Positions 43,685 through 56,583 of a stretch of DNA of 64,000 nucleotides are shown here, piece by piece. Positions within the stretch are counted from its first letter, which is position 1. Each line of letters starts with the position of its first letter. The notes under the pieces are model-generated. The model saw only the letters and a list, made by a program, of their open reading frames with translations, did not search any database and had not been told where the DNA came from. The stretch is taken from assembly GCA_023627715.1 (NCBI GenBank), contig JAMAHW010000022.1, positions 425,792-489,791 of the forward strand, written 5' to 3'. This DNA is from Periconia sp. R9002 (taxonomy: Eukaryota; Ascomycota; Dothideomycetes; Pleosporales; Periconiaceae). A program made the translations under genes and the position numbers.

Positions 43685-46600
43685 CTACAACATCTTCCCC
43701 TTCCCCTTGCTACCTGGTGTAGGACTCAAAGGCAGAAAATCGTTTTCCTGTGCTGTTTCCATCCTACTTTGCTCTTCAGCGAGGCTTAACTGCAATGCGT
43801 ATTCCAGATCATCCATCTCGCTCTGTTTGCTTGACTCGCTTGCAGCTTGACCATTCCTGGGTGTTCCTCTGGAGTGTGACGGCGATGATTTTTTACCCTT
43901 AGCAAATTTGACGGGGACATCCCAGCCTGAATTAGAAGATACGGTCTCAAAGGCTGCTGCATGACTTGGTTGTAATGAGAGGCGAATCGCTTCGGCGAGA
44001 TCGGCATCGACCTGCTCTTCGTCCGGCACGGTAGGCGAAACTGATGGAGCTGGCCCTTTCGGCTGAGACGTAGCACTAAGACTCTCACGCTCGTGACGGC
44101 GCATTTCATCGGCTTGTTGAGCCTCTTGCGAGAGCATAGTCGCGTACGCCAAAGCCTCCTCTTCGTTTCCTAAAAGATCGATCCCAAAACGGCCAGCCAT
44201 ACGCTCGGCATGGCGTCTGCGTTCTTGCTTGTCACGCTCCAACTCGTGTTTTTCGTTCGCAATATAATCTTTTAGATTAACACGAGCGGTGCCTGCAAAT
44301 CGATCGTTGGCATTGTTGCTTCCTCGCTCTGCACGTCGAAGACGGCGCTTGCTGCTTTTATATTGATCTGCAGCAGACGAACTGTAAGCCCAGTAACGAA
44401 TTTGGTTTCCAAGGGAAACAGCGCCGCGAAGTACGGTTGGATCTGGATCGAGGATGACGGCGCCTGCAGCAAACATGTTAATGCCTACTCCTAGTGCTGA
44501 TTGGGATGCTTGGGCGAGCCGCCTCCGAGCTCGCGATGAGAAACGTGAGTTGAGCGTTCTAATGGGTTTTGTCTCTGAAGCCAGAGGATCCCAGGCTTGA
44601 ACCAGACCATCATTCCCCCCAACTACCAAATGCAGGGCTGTGAGGGCTAAGCACGAAATTTCTGGCGATTCAGTATAGATTATCCGCACAGGCTCAACGT
44701 CGTTGGAGTACTCAAAACTGCGCGACACGGTGGCACGCATATCCCACAGCAGTACAATGCCATCATTAGTACCAGCAGCCACAAATCGACCACGTCGACC
44801 AGGAATATCTGACGGAGATGAAGGCTGACTAGCTACAGACATGGGCGAAGCGTATGGCGAAGAGGTGGTAGATGCGGCAGAAAACCCTAGAGCGGGATCC
44901 TCTGACATAGTCAAGCTGGCGAACGTGGACTGATCCGTGGCCGTTGTGGTTATTTGAACCAACTTGAGTCCACCAAAGGTCAGATTTGAGCATCTCCACT
45001 CTTCGATCCAGTTCTCTCTTTCCGGAGAGCTAGTGGAAGACATGTAAGATGAGCTTCGCGCACGTTGCGTAAGCTTAGAGTAGGGAATATCTGGGGTCGC
45101 TACTCCAGAACCGCCAAAAAGAGACGATGTTTGGGTTGAGGTCGGCACAGCTGCGGGGTTTATGTCGTTGATTCTAGTACTTTCGCGCGTCTTCCATCGC
45201 GTGTATCGGAGAATCCGAGCTACACTGTCCTCTTCGAGTCCACATTCGAAAACAACCATTGCCTCACCAGCATAGTTGCCGTCATCCCCAGCGAAGTCAA
45301 CCTCGAGACGTCTGCGCATATCCCAGCCAAGGCAGGATTTGCGGAAGTCCTTTGGCTTTTTCTTTAAGAATTGTTGAATTTCTTTTGTTTCTGCCCGAAT
45401 CTGATCCTTGCTCAGGCACATCCCATCCCACGATGTTCTTGGCGAATAACTTCCGTCTGTCTCAGCTTCGTTGAATGGATCAGGCCTGGCAGTGCGCCTA
45501 CTAGGCTCTGCGAGGTTCCAGTAAACACTGCGTCCAGTGAGCCATGCCAAGTACTCGGTGTACTCTTCAATGCTGCCCTTTGGAGATTGACTTCGAATGG
45601 GAAACTTTGTAAGATAGAACAGTTCGCCCAAAGCATTGAGTGCAACAGCCCAAATGCGGTTCTGAGCTTGCCTTTTAAGAGAGTAATTCTCGTCCACGGT
45701 GATCGCAATTATGGGAACTCCGGGACTCAAGACCCAGCGAGCAGTTAGTTCACCGCGTTGTAATCGTGTACCACGCAGGCCATCAGTACCAAGACTACAG
45801 GCAGTCACCACACCGGCGGCAGATCCAGTAAGGAAACCGACCAAGCCTTCAGAGAGTGAAGGAATTGTGTTCGACTTTGCTATCCAAGTGCAGCATATTG
45901 CGCCTCCATCAATTCCAAGCTGAGGGATACCGGCGTCATGCATTGAGAAATCGGTGGGCTCTCCAACATATCTGCCACGTTGCTCATCGGTAGCTCGATA
46001 ATAGCATAATCCCTCTGGACTGCCTTGGCCGTATACCATGCCATATGGCTGTGAAACGTCCATAACGTTGGGGCATCCGATGACTTCGCCTGAACCCAAA
46101 CCCCACTCAGCCTCTCCAGGGAAACGTTCGGTGAATTGGGGGAAGAAGTTCGGATCATTCTGGCCCCATGGCTCAACTTTACCCGCGGCAGGATCGCTTG
46201 CAGTCGCAATGCCAACGTCAACAGCACCGTGAACTAAGCGTGGTACCCGTTTGTTGAGCGTTGTGCCAAAGGTCGCATGCATGTGCTTGATGAGAGAGAA
46301 GGTCTGCGCATTGTACTCAACAATGGGCGCATTCAGTTGGCCCTGTCCGGAACGTGCGGCTTGGGCAGCAGGCAATTGCATCGGCTTCCCTCTGACTAAA
46401 GAACGAAGTAGCCTCGTTCGGAGGATGTATTCGCTTCTCCACGTCGCCAGTGCAGTGAGCCTTGCAAAGCATCGCTTATCCGAACGAATGCGTTCCCCAT
46501 CATCTTCAATGTTCTGGCTGGTTGAGTCGGCAATCAGCGCGGCAGGACCAGGGAAGTAGCGGTTGAAGGCTTCCCGCCACGCATGAGGCGTTGTTACCAA

Positions 46601-47255
46601 GCCATGGAAATGTTTCGATACCAAAGATACGGCGGCAAGATCGTTCGGGGACAGATTTGAAAGCGCATGGGTCAGAATCTCTACAATTGCATTAGCATTG
46701 GTGTGCGAGAGTCCTAGCACTGCTTGGATTAAACCCACCATTAGGGAGTTTCACAATAGCACAATTCTTATCATCCGGCTTTCGTGCTGACTTAATCACC
46801 TCGAAAACAGGCGTATCAGCCCGCTTCCTCCCAGAAGAAAGTGAAGCATTCTCATATTCGGTCACTTTGTTTCTCGGACTCGGTGTCCTGGGGTTCAATC
46901 GCGCGGCTGAATTTGCATCGACAAGGCTGCCGTCAGGGGTATCAGCATCCGCGTAGCTATAACCGCCGGCGCTGCCCGGAGATGGAGGCTCTCGCTGCTC
47001 CTCGTGCAAGTGAGGGAGCAGAGAGGCCTGCTGGTCATGTTGGTGGAGTCCATATTGGGAGGTGGTTGTAGGTTGTTGAGGGGCAAATGTGGTGTTATCG
47101 TTATTGGATGACTGTAAGGACTCTGGTTGCATAAAACTTAGAGAAAGTGGAAGAGGTTTTCGCAGTGAGACTGAGCTGGAACTTTGCTCAGTCGTTGGCA
47201 ATGTATGGGCGCGTTGTTGATGATTCTTTTCGTGATGTTGAGGATGAGAGGACAT
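43685..47255 (-). CDS. F-box / WD40 / UIM protein, Ufo1-like
   Basis: Exon 1 (47255-46739) and exon 2 (46680-43685) join across a 58-nt intron in phase 1 to give 1170 residues. The join creates KLPNEILTHALSNLSPNDLAAVSLVSKHF (about 170-198), a textbook F-box, which supports the splice; the unspliced reading from an ATG at 46741 would destroy it. Residues 1-165 are disordered and Gln/Ser/Pro-rich. The middle has WD40-like pieces such as GTNDGIVLLWDMRATV and ALHLVVGGNDGLVQAWDP. Two ubiquitin-interacting motifs sit near the end: DLAEAIRLSLQPS (about 1066) and DLEYALQLSLAEE (about 1130). F-box plus WD40 plus UIMs is the domain set of yeast Ufo1, an SCF adaptor that marks HO endonuclease and others for degradation. 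Fungal orthology is likely but not proven. Confidence 0.88.
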
Positions 47256-47656
47256 TCGGAAGTTTGACGGGTGTAGATCTAGAGAAAGTGCCAAGACACT
47301 TGCCGTATTGGGGAGTGACGATGGTGATAAGTGGACGAGGAAGGTAATCTTGCATTCTTGATAGTGAGACTGATAGTGGGAAAATCATAAGCTCCAAAAA
47401 TAATCGTCAAATTAGAGTATTGCGAAGGAAAAATTAATGTCGTGGGGGTTTGGTTCGCCCCTCTGTAAAGCATCAACCGCTTGAGTGAATTAGTGGGGTG
47501 GGTCGAAATAAATGTGTAGCAAGCATCACGTCACTCATAAAGCTGGCAATTGGAACCCATCACCAAGCCTGCACGTAAATATACATTTGAATGATCAGTA
47601 CAGGTGTTCAATGACGCCAAAATCATGCCTAATAGGAAAAGTGCTCGTATATATCA
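47256..47656. other. Promoter of the Ufo1-like gene / 3' flank of the Asi-like gene
   Basis: A 401-bp gap between two minus-strand genes; no further feature is seen. Confidence 0.5.
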
Positions 47657-50519
47657 TCACGGCACGTAAAGCCGTGAATAAGCCGCGACACTCGTCCGAC
47701 AACATACACAAGTGGTGTAGTTCTTCGAAGCAAGCCCAACTCTACAGTCATCACACAGAGAGAGACATCCACAAGGCCATACGAGAACCGTACGCGGTTC
47801 CATTTGGCACACCACGCATTGCGGGCCTTCCGAACCCATGCCTTCCGCGCCTGTGTCCCAGCTGCTAGGATTGCTAGTGTCCTGGGCGGCGGGTGCTCTA
47901 CGTTTGTTGATAATGAGATCTTCTAGAATCGCTTCCTCGTCTTCAGGTGCCATGCTGAGACCTTCCGAAAAGCCTTTGATTGGCAAGCGTGACGTCGTCA
48001 AAATTTTGGCTTCATCACGCTCGAGTGCCTGACGATACTGCGACCGAGTAAGGACCCCAGAACTCTGTAGATGACGAGACAGCAACCGTGCCTCCTCTCT
48101 TTCCTCACTTGTCTTTGGGTCTAGTAGACGTGAGAGTCGGGATACATCGAAGGGATCCTCTGGTACTAGAGACGGTTCGCGCGAGTATCGATGGGTGTCC
48201 TGCGTCGGCGTTCGTTGACCTTCATCCTCTACATCTGACCAAGCTTCTTCATCACCCGTAGTAGTGGAAAATGAAAGCATGCTGGTGGTGTCGTCGTCCT
48301 GAGGAGGGATAAAATCTCCGCTCGTATCTGCGTCACCCCACTTTCCACCACGTTTGAACCAATTGTAAAGAAAATCATTCAACCGATTTTCAGATTCCTG
48401 AGATCCCTGCTCTTCATAGACACCGGTCCGGTAGAGACGCTCCCGGACAAAAGCTTCTACATCGAGAGAATTGTCCAGGCGGAGACGAGGAAGATCATCA
48501 GTGAAAAGCCATGGTTCGGAGATCATGTTGGATCTCAGTGTTTCTCGCTCTCGAGAAACAGGTGCCGGTTTCTCCAATTCGTAGGGCCCAGCGAGCCGAA
48601 CTAACCAGCGAGGGTGGTAGGTGATCCGCAATTTTTGGAGGGCGGATATTGCCAGTCTGGCCTGAATGGCAAATACCAGAAGGGAAATACCCTTGAGGAA
48701 CTGATATGTCAAAGTCCAACGTCCACGTCGCTGCTGTACGCCGACGCCATTGTCACGTCCAATAGCTCTCGCAGCGTCCGAGGATGCATTAACACCTTTC
48801 GTTTTTCTTTCACGGGCATAACCAGAAGTTGAAAGAGGGACGGACCCGTCTACGTTTGGCTGATCCACAGTCTCCAATCCTTGGGCTAAAGCGTCTCCCC
48901 GCAATTCCACAGGGGTAATCTTATATCTCAAATGTCTACGACGTGCGACAAGGTCATGGAGTCTTTTCTTCTCCAGCCAAGTCATCGAATGAACATTTAC
49001 ACGGGTACCCTCGTTCAGATAGACAGCCTCACTGGCCGCTGTCAAGACCGTGAACCCGATCTTCAGGATCGCAGTATAAAAGTCTTCATTCCAGTTGACA
49101 GTTAGCGGGGTGATGGCGGATAGATGGATATTTGCATGGAGGTTGCCGTAAGCAACAGCACACCTTTCTTTCCACGACAGATTCTCGGGTTGGCCGGGAG
49201 GCGGAGACAGGACAGTGAAAACAAAGGCGATGAAGTAGATCACACCACATGCGAGTATGCCGAGCAAAATAAGGAGATGCGGGATGAAACCGACAATGCA
49301 GACAGTTGGGAACCGAATGATGCCGGCGTGCTGACCAGAATCCACCACAGAAGATGCAAATCGAAAAAAACTCCAAGTGAATGTAGACATGTACGCAAGA
49401 CCCCAGATTGCTGTAGTGACAAGACGAAACCTAGCACGAAAGCCAAGGATGGCCAGGAAATTGCTTGTAAAATGGCTCAAGCTCGATATGAGAGCAATGA
49501 CTAAAACTTCCGGTGGCACATTTACGAAGGAATTCAGGGTGGAGCGGGGGAGTGCCAGCGCAGTACCATCGGGAGTGAAGACGGGTTTGGGTCGGTAGAA
49601 ACGGGTCGAATCTGAAGTAAACGGGCGGGTCACGACGGCCTCTGCTTCAGCGAACGCTAAGCTGTGTTCGAAGAGGGTCATGCCAACCTCATGGACAGGT
49701 TGGCGGCCCTGGAGCGCGCACGATAGGGTCTCGACAACCTGGCTGAACCCAAGGGAGACGAAAAGGGGCCATAAGAGAGCAAGAGATCCTTGTGGGCGTG
49801 TTGACTCAGAACTGAGTGGGAGCATGTTGACAGCTCGACACGAGTCCTGGACAGGTTCGTAGAAGAGCAGCGATGAGCTGACCTTCCAGAGGAAGCCGCC
49901 CTCTCCGCCGAAGTCTGTGTCAAGTTGTTTCCCAGACTGGCCATACTGTAACTGAGACCAACCAGGAGCTGTCTGGCAGCGTATGGCTTGGAGTACTGTC
50001 TGTATTCTGTACAAGAAGAGTAGCATAGGCGCCAAGTATAGGACGAGACGCAAGTGAAGGCGGTCGATAGAGAGCGGCACGCGACTAGAAGCGTAGAAGT
50101 GGGTGCGGTTCAAGAGAATACCCTGCAGATTGGTAAGTAAGCATGAATGAGCGAGGAGCGATGTAAACCAGTCTAGATGAACTCACGACCATAAAGGTAG
50201 CAATAGCCCATTTGGAGGTAATGTAGCCAAAGAATGAGCCGACGTTCTTCATGGTCTGCCACATGCTCATATCATCCTGGATGCTGGCCGTCGCACCCGC
50301 AGCGGCAGCAGCGGATTCCTGCACAAACGTGCCCGCCGTAGCCGCAACGGTCGCGTTGGTAGCATTTGCAGCGGTGGGTTCGGCGATGATGCTCCCACCG
50401 TTGCGCATCTTCTCCAGCACATCGCTCAGGGCACCAGCTTTTGAGAGCAGCCGCGGCCAGAAAGGCACAAAAGCTGTCAGATTGGTGAGGCCAGCCTCCG
50501 GATTTGCTTCGACCTCCAT
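47657..50519 (-). CDS. Multi-pass membrane RING E3 ligase, Asi1/Asi3-like
   Basis: Exon 1 (50519-50187) and exon 2 (50122-47657) join across a 64-nt intron in phase 0 (AIATFMV/GILLNRTHFY) to give 932 residues. The start is the first ATG, MEVEANPEAG. An Ala-rich region (about 60-90) is followed by at least five hydrophobic segments between about 100 and 400 (for example LRLVLYLAPMLLFLYRIQTVL and HLLILLGILACGVIYFIAFVFTVL). An acidic, disordered stretch spans about 620-850. The last 55 residues hold a RING-type zinc site: CVVCQMEP...WPCGCLSLCDDC...CVCCR, ending YSRLYVP. The CxCxxxCxxC arrangement and the terminal SRLYVP match budding-yeast Asi1 and Asi3, inner-nuclear-membrane ligases that degrade mislocalised proteins and sterol enzymes. 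Location at the inner nuclear membrane is inferred from that similarity. Confidence 0.85.
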
Positions 50520-51370
50520 TCTTGATGTAGCACAAGGGCTTGTTGTTGGAGAGATGTCGTCGGAGTGATCGGGTGTTACGCCGAACAAACAGGGTATGTA
50601 GGTAGGTACCTAGCCAGGCGGCGCGTCCCGTATCGGATAGAAGTTGCAGCCCAAGACGTTCTCTCTGTCTTCTTTTCTCTATCGATGATGACACATGGTC
50701 GCTCTACTGCTCGTCTCGTCCGGCACAGCAGATGCGTAGGTATGTGGTTGCGATTGCGGGGGGCGGAAGCGGAGGTGGTTCGGGGGTTGTTTGGGATACT
50801 CTTGCCTCCGTCATCCTTTACAGGGGCAGCTTGCCATGACTGACGGAGCCCGGAGAAACATCAACTGCCCGCCTTTACTTTGACTTCAACCCTTTCTCCA
50901 CACCAGACCTCGCCTCGAGGGCTTTGACTACACACGTGTATGCTCTATGCTTTATTTGCCAACAGTTGACGGAAGACGCGCCATATTATGTTTCTACGTC
51001 GCCCTTGCTCACCCCCTCACCAATCAATGTCTCATTCCTCGCCTAAGTCAACAACAACGCTCATTCCATGTATACGTGCCACCCCTTCCTTCTAGACTGA
51101 TCCGCTGGAATGCAGCCAGAGTCATTATAAAATCACCCTTACTCCTACATCTCCATCTTCACTCTCTTATTGTCTCTCTTTTGCTTCCCGTACTTGCCAA
51201 CAATCGCTCAACAGGCCAAACTTGTCCAATCGTTTAACCAAAAATAAAAAAATCTCACCCCAATAAAAAAAAACCTCTGCTTTTTGATTCACTTTCCTGC
51301 CTGCTCTTGTCTTTGCGTTACCATCTAATCCTTACCCTTGTCTGGTCGGTCCATTTGTCCCGATCTTACC
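50520..51370. promoter_or_regulatory. Divergent promoter region, Asi-like / WSC genes
   Basis: An 851-bp gap between outward-facing starts. It contains a TAGGTAGGTACCTAG motif near 50600-50615 and a T/C-rich then A-rich leader before the WSC start. No gene is recognised. Confidence 0.5.
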
Positions 51371-51953
51371 ATGAAGTTCGGCAGCCTCCTCACTGCCGGG
51401 GCAGCCCTCCTCTTCGCGGATTTCGCTGCCGCCCAGTCACAGACCCATCTTGGTGCCAACTATCCCCAGACAACTGGACTCCAGACCGGCTGGAAATACC
51501 TGGGATGCTACTCGTGTGCACCCCTTTAACCCATGGCATGGGTTCCGATGCTAATATGACCCAGTGATCGACTGTACAACTCTCCTGGCGACCGTGCCTT
51601 GGGTGGTTACTTCAGACTGGCCAACCCTCAGGGCGGAAGTCAGTGCGTCACTGTCTGTCTGGGTATCAACCCGAACTTCAAGTATGCGGGTACCGAGGAC
51701 AATCAGTGCTGTACGTGAAGGATCTCTGTCCCCCATTTTGTAGCGGGGAGTGTGACAGGCTGACAATGGCATAGGGTGTGATACTGGCCTCAACAACAAC
51801 GGCACCACGGCGTACGGTCAGAAGCTCGCCGAGTCATACTGTGACTACGGTTGTCGCGGCAGCACTGCTACGAATAAGCAGACTTGTGGTAACATCAACA
51901 ATGGCCTCACCCTTTTGACCGGCCCTGCTTTATCCGTCTACACCAACGACCAG
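51371..51953 (+). CDS. Secreted WSC-domain protein (3' end unresolved)
   Basis: Exons 51371-51513, 51565-51710 and 51775-51953 join with introns of 51 and 64 nt to give 156 residues. Residues 1-22 form a signal peptide (MKFGSLLTAGAALLFADFAAAQS). A WSC domain follows: WKYLGCYSDR, a stretch ending in QCVTVC, YAGTEDNQCWC, then YCDYGCRGS and QTCGN, giving the eight cysteines expected. WSC domains bind glycans and occur in cell-wall sensors and secreted enzymes. The frame runs to NDQ at 51953 and then a strong donor GTGAGT. The last exon could not be fixed: read-through would continue to 52292, and an acceptor near 52030 would add about 50 residues ending near 52197. No transmembrane helix is visible in the certain part, so a secreted or wall-bound protein is likely. 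Confidence 0.75.
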
Positions 51954-52462
51954 GTGAGTGGGTTTTTTTATGCCTGTGTGCTTGTGCTTGTGCTCTATGT
52001 ATTGTACTTTTCTTCTCTACTTGGAACGACAAGGGTAAGAAAGACTGGAGGAGGATCCGAACTGAGTTGGACTGGGAAAAGATTGGATGGACGAGGAGGG
52101 GAGGTCGGGCAAGAGCGCGGGAAACGGCAGGATGGTGGGAGCTTTTGCATGGACGACCAAGTTGGGGCAGTTTCACAGCATGTGGAGGAGCGTAGACTTG
52201 ATAGTATGGAGAATATATCGGGTGCCGACCAGGTGGAATCCATATGCCGTGTTGCTATGTATATGTCGTGTTTTCACAGTGATATGGGGTGACGGTATAC
52301 ACATGTATGCACACGTACACATGTACAAAGATAGGTGTGTGATGGAGGTTCATCTGTGCCATGGAATGATGTTGTGATTGAAAGAATCGACCATGGCGGT
52401 TCACCTGAGGATGCAACATTGAGGCCCCTTCTGGTTGGGATTCTGATTCGGCCTGTGATGGA

Positions 52463-52469
52463 TGAGTCA
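52463..52469. promoter_or_regulatory. Gcn4/CpcA-type site (TGAGTCA)
   Basis: A perfect TGACTCA on the minus strand, 602 bp before the homocitrate-synthase start. TGACTCA is the binding site of the fungal cross-pathway-control bZIP factor (Gcn4, CpcA, CPC1). Confidence 0.45.
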
Positions 52470-52930
52470 AGTAAAAAATAAAAAAAAATGGAAAAGCAAT
52501 TGAACACAACATGAAAGACTGTAGAGTCATGGGAGAGGAAACGGTTAGAGGGTTTTGTCGAGTTGCAGTTTGCATGCAGGTCCCTGCGTAATCCCGAGGC
52601 GGTGAAAGTGGTACCTATCAACGGCAGGACATTATCATTTGCCAATGGAGCCGTGGCGCTGCATGCTTTTGGCGAAAGTGTGGGGATTGTTCCGAAGAAA
52701 AAGGAAGCATTTGTCGTCTTGTGCAGCCGTCACGGTCTGGGGCGGAGAAGAGCTCGCTAAGACTACTGGATGGATGATATTTTTTCCCACACCACACACA
52801 TGCCACCGCACGGCAAGACGTTCCCCGCTCTCCACTCTTTTCTTGCACGGTTCGAGGCGCGCCCTTGGGCCTTAGCTCAATCCGATCCCGGCCTGCTTTC
52901 ATCATCGAAGAATTTTGACTTTTTGATTCT

Positions 52931-52937
52931 TGACTCA
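52931..52937. promoter_or_regulatory. Gcn4/CpcA-type site (TGACTCA)
   Basis: A perfect TGACTCA, 134 bp before the homocitrate-synthase start, the position expected for a functional cross-pathway-control element. Confidence 0.6.
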
Positions 52938-53064
52938 CTACGTACTTGTACTAGAGTCTACATCATCCGAAACCCTTCAAATACCCGCCTCGTCCCTCCA
53001 GTCTTCCTCGACTCAGAACAACTTCTTCTTCTTCTTCTTTTCCTTCCCCCCAATTGCATACAAC

Positions 53065-54766
<1,702 letters not shown>

Positions 54767-55655
54767 GCAGCCTGTGTAAAACTTCCCTACCCATCACATT
54801 CTGGTATAGGAGTTTTTGGCGTGATTTTCTGTTTCCATATTTTCACTTTCCTTTTCTCGACATGTCATGTGGGTCCTGGTCTCGCACCATTGTACATTTT
54901 TGCAGCGGGATCAACAGAAAAGTTGTTGTGTTTTCGATACACCTACATTCAGTAGGTGTGTACTTCATGTCGCATGCATGCAATGAAACATTCTTACGAT
55001 ACGGCCGTGCGTTTGGTATGGTTTGCACTGTGTGGTGAATGATGGCGAGCCGAGCAAAACAGTTCAGAGAAGTCTTGTATGAAATCGCATATAGGTATGC
55101 CATGTTTTATACTTGAAATCAAACTTTTGGGAAGAGTGAAGCTGAATATATATACACGCACATCATTTTCTTATTATCAATCATGTGACCTAGACGCATC
55201 TGCTTTGATCTCTCAATGCTTATCTAGGAATGCGCGAAACAATTACTTACGAAAGTGAATTATTTTGCGGGGCACGTGCTTGGCCGCCACTCACCCACCT
55301 ACCTCATTACGGAGTTTCTATATGCCGAGGAAGGCTTATCGACAGGGTGTTAACATATTTGCTAAAAGTTTTAAGTTATATACTGGATTGCTAGTAATAG
55401 CCATTCAAGAATGAATGAAATTACAAGCTGAATGATAGGTAGTTATGTATGTAAATTGGTGCTAACAGGCCTACGTCGGCGTATAGAAACTCCGCAATGC
55501 TAATACGTCGGGCCCCGGTAAGCAGGGTCCAGCTCAAATCGGCCGTCCCGCTTTGTTTAAAATCCACCACCGTCGGCAATTCCCTACCCAGGTAGTTTGT
55601 CACCCATTTTAAGACGACAATCCCACACGTACGCTCTGCATTCTACGTCGTCAAC
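54767..55655. other. Intergenic region carrying an inverted-repeat element
   Basis: This 889-bp gap lies between homocitrate synthase and IDI. A 193-bp inverted-repeat element occupies 55306-55498, so its right end is 158 bp from the IDI start codon. No other feature is seen. Confidence 0.5.
55306..55498. mobile_element. MITE-like element with 30-bp terminal inverted repeats
   Basis: The left arm (55306-55335) and the right arm (55469-55498) are inverted copies that agree at 26 of 30 positions, with a CGGAGTTTCTATA core. The interior (about 133 bp) is AT-rich, non-coding and includes GGGTGTTAAC (55345-55354), also found inside the element at 25303-25465. Size, inverted ends and lack of coding capacity fit a MITE. 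No unambiguous target-site duplication is visible. Confidence 0.6.

Positions 55656-56583
<928 letters not shown>

Larger units (their letters stand above)
51954..53064. other. WSC 3' end and homocitrate-synthase upstream region
   Basis: The first 100-350 bases may hold the last exon and 3' UTR of the WSC gene. The rest is the upstream region of homocitrate synthase, with two perfect Gcn4-type sites and a T/C-rich leader (53020-53050). Confidence 0.5.

Noticed and set aside
46681..46741. ATG at 46741 as start of the F-box/WD40 gene
   Set aside because: Overlaps the donor of a 58-nt intron; splicing to the upstream exon gives a proper F-box.
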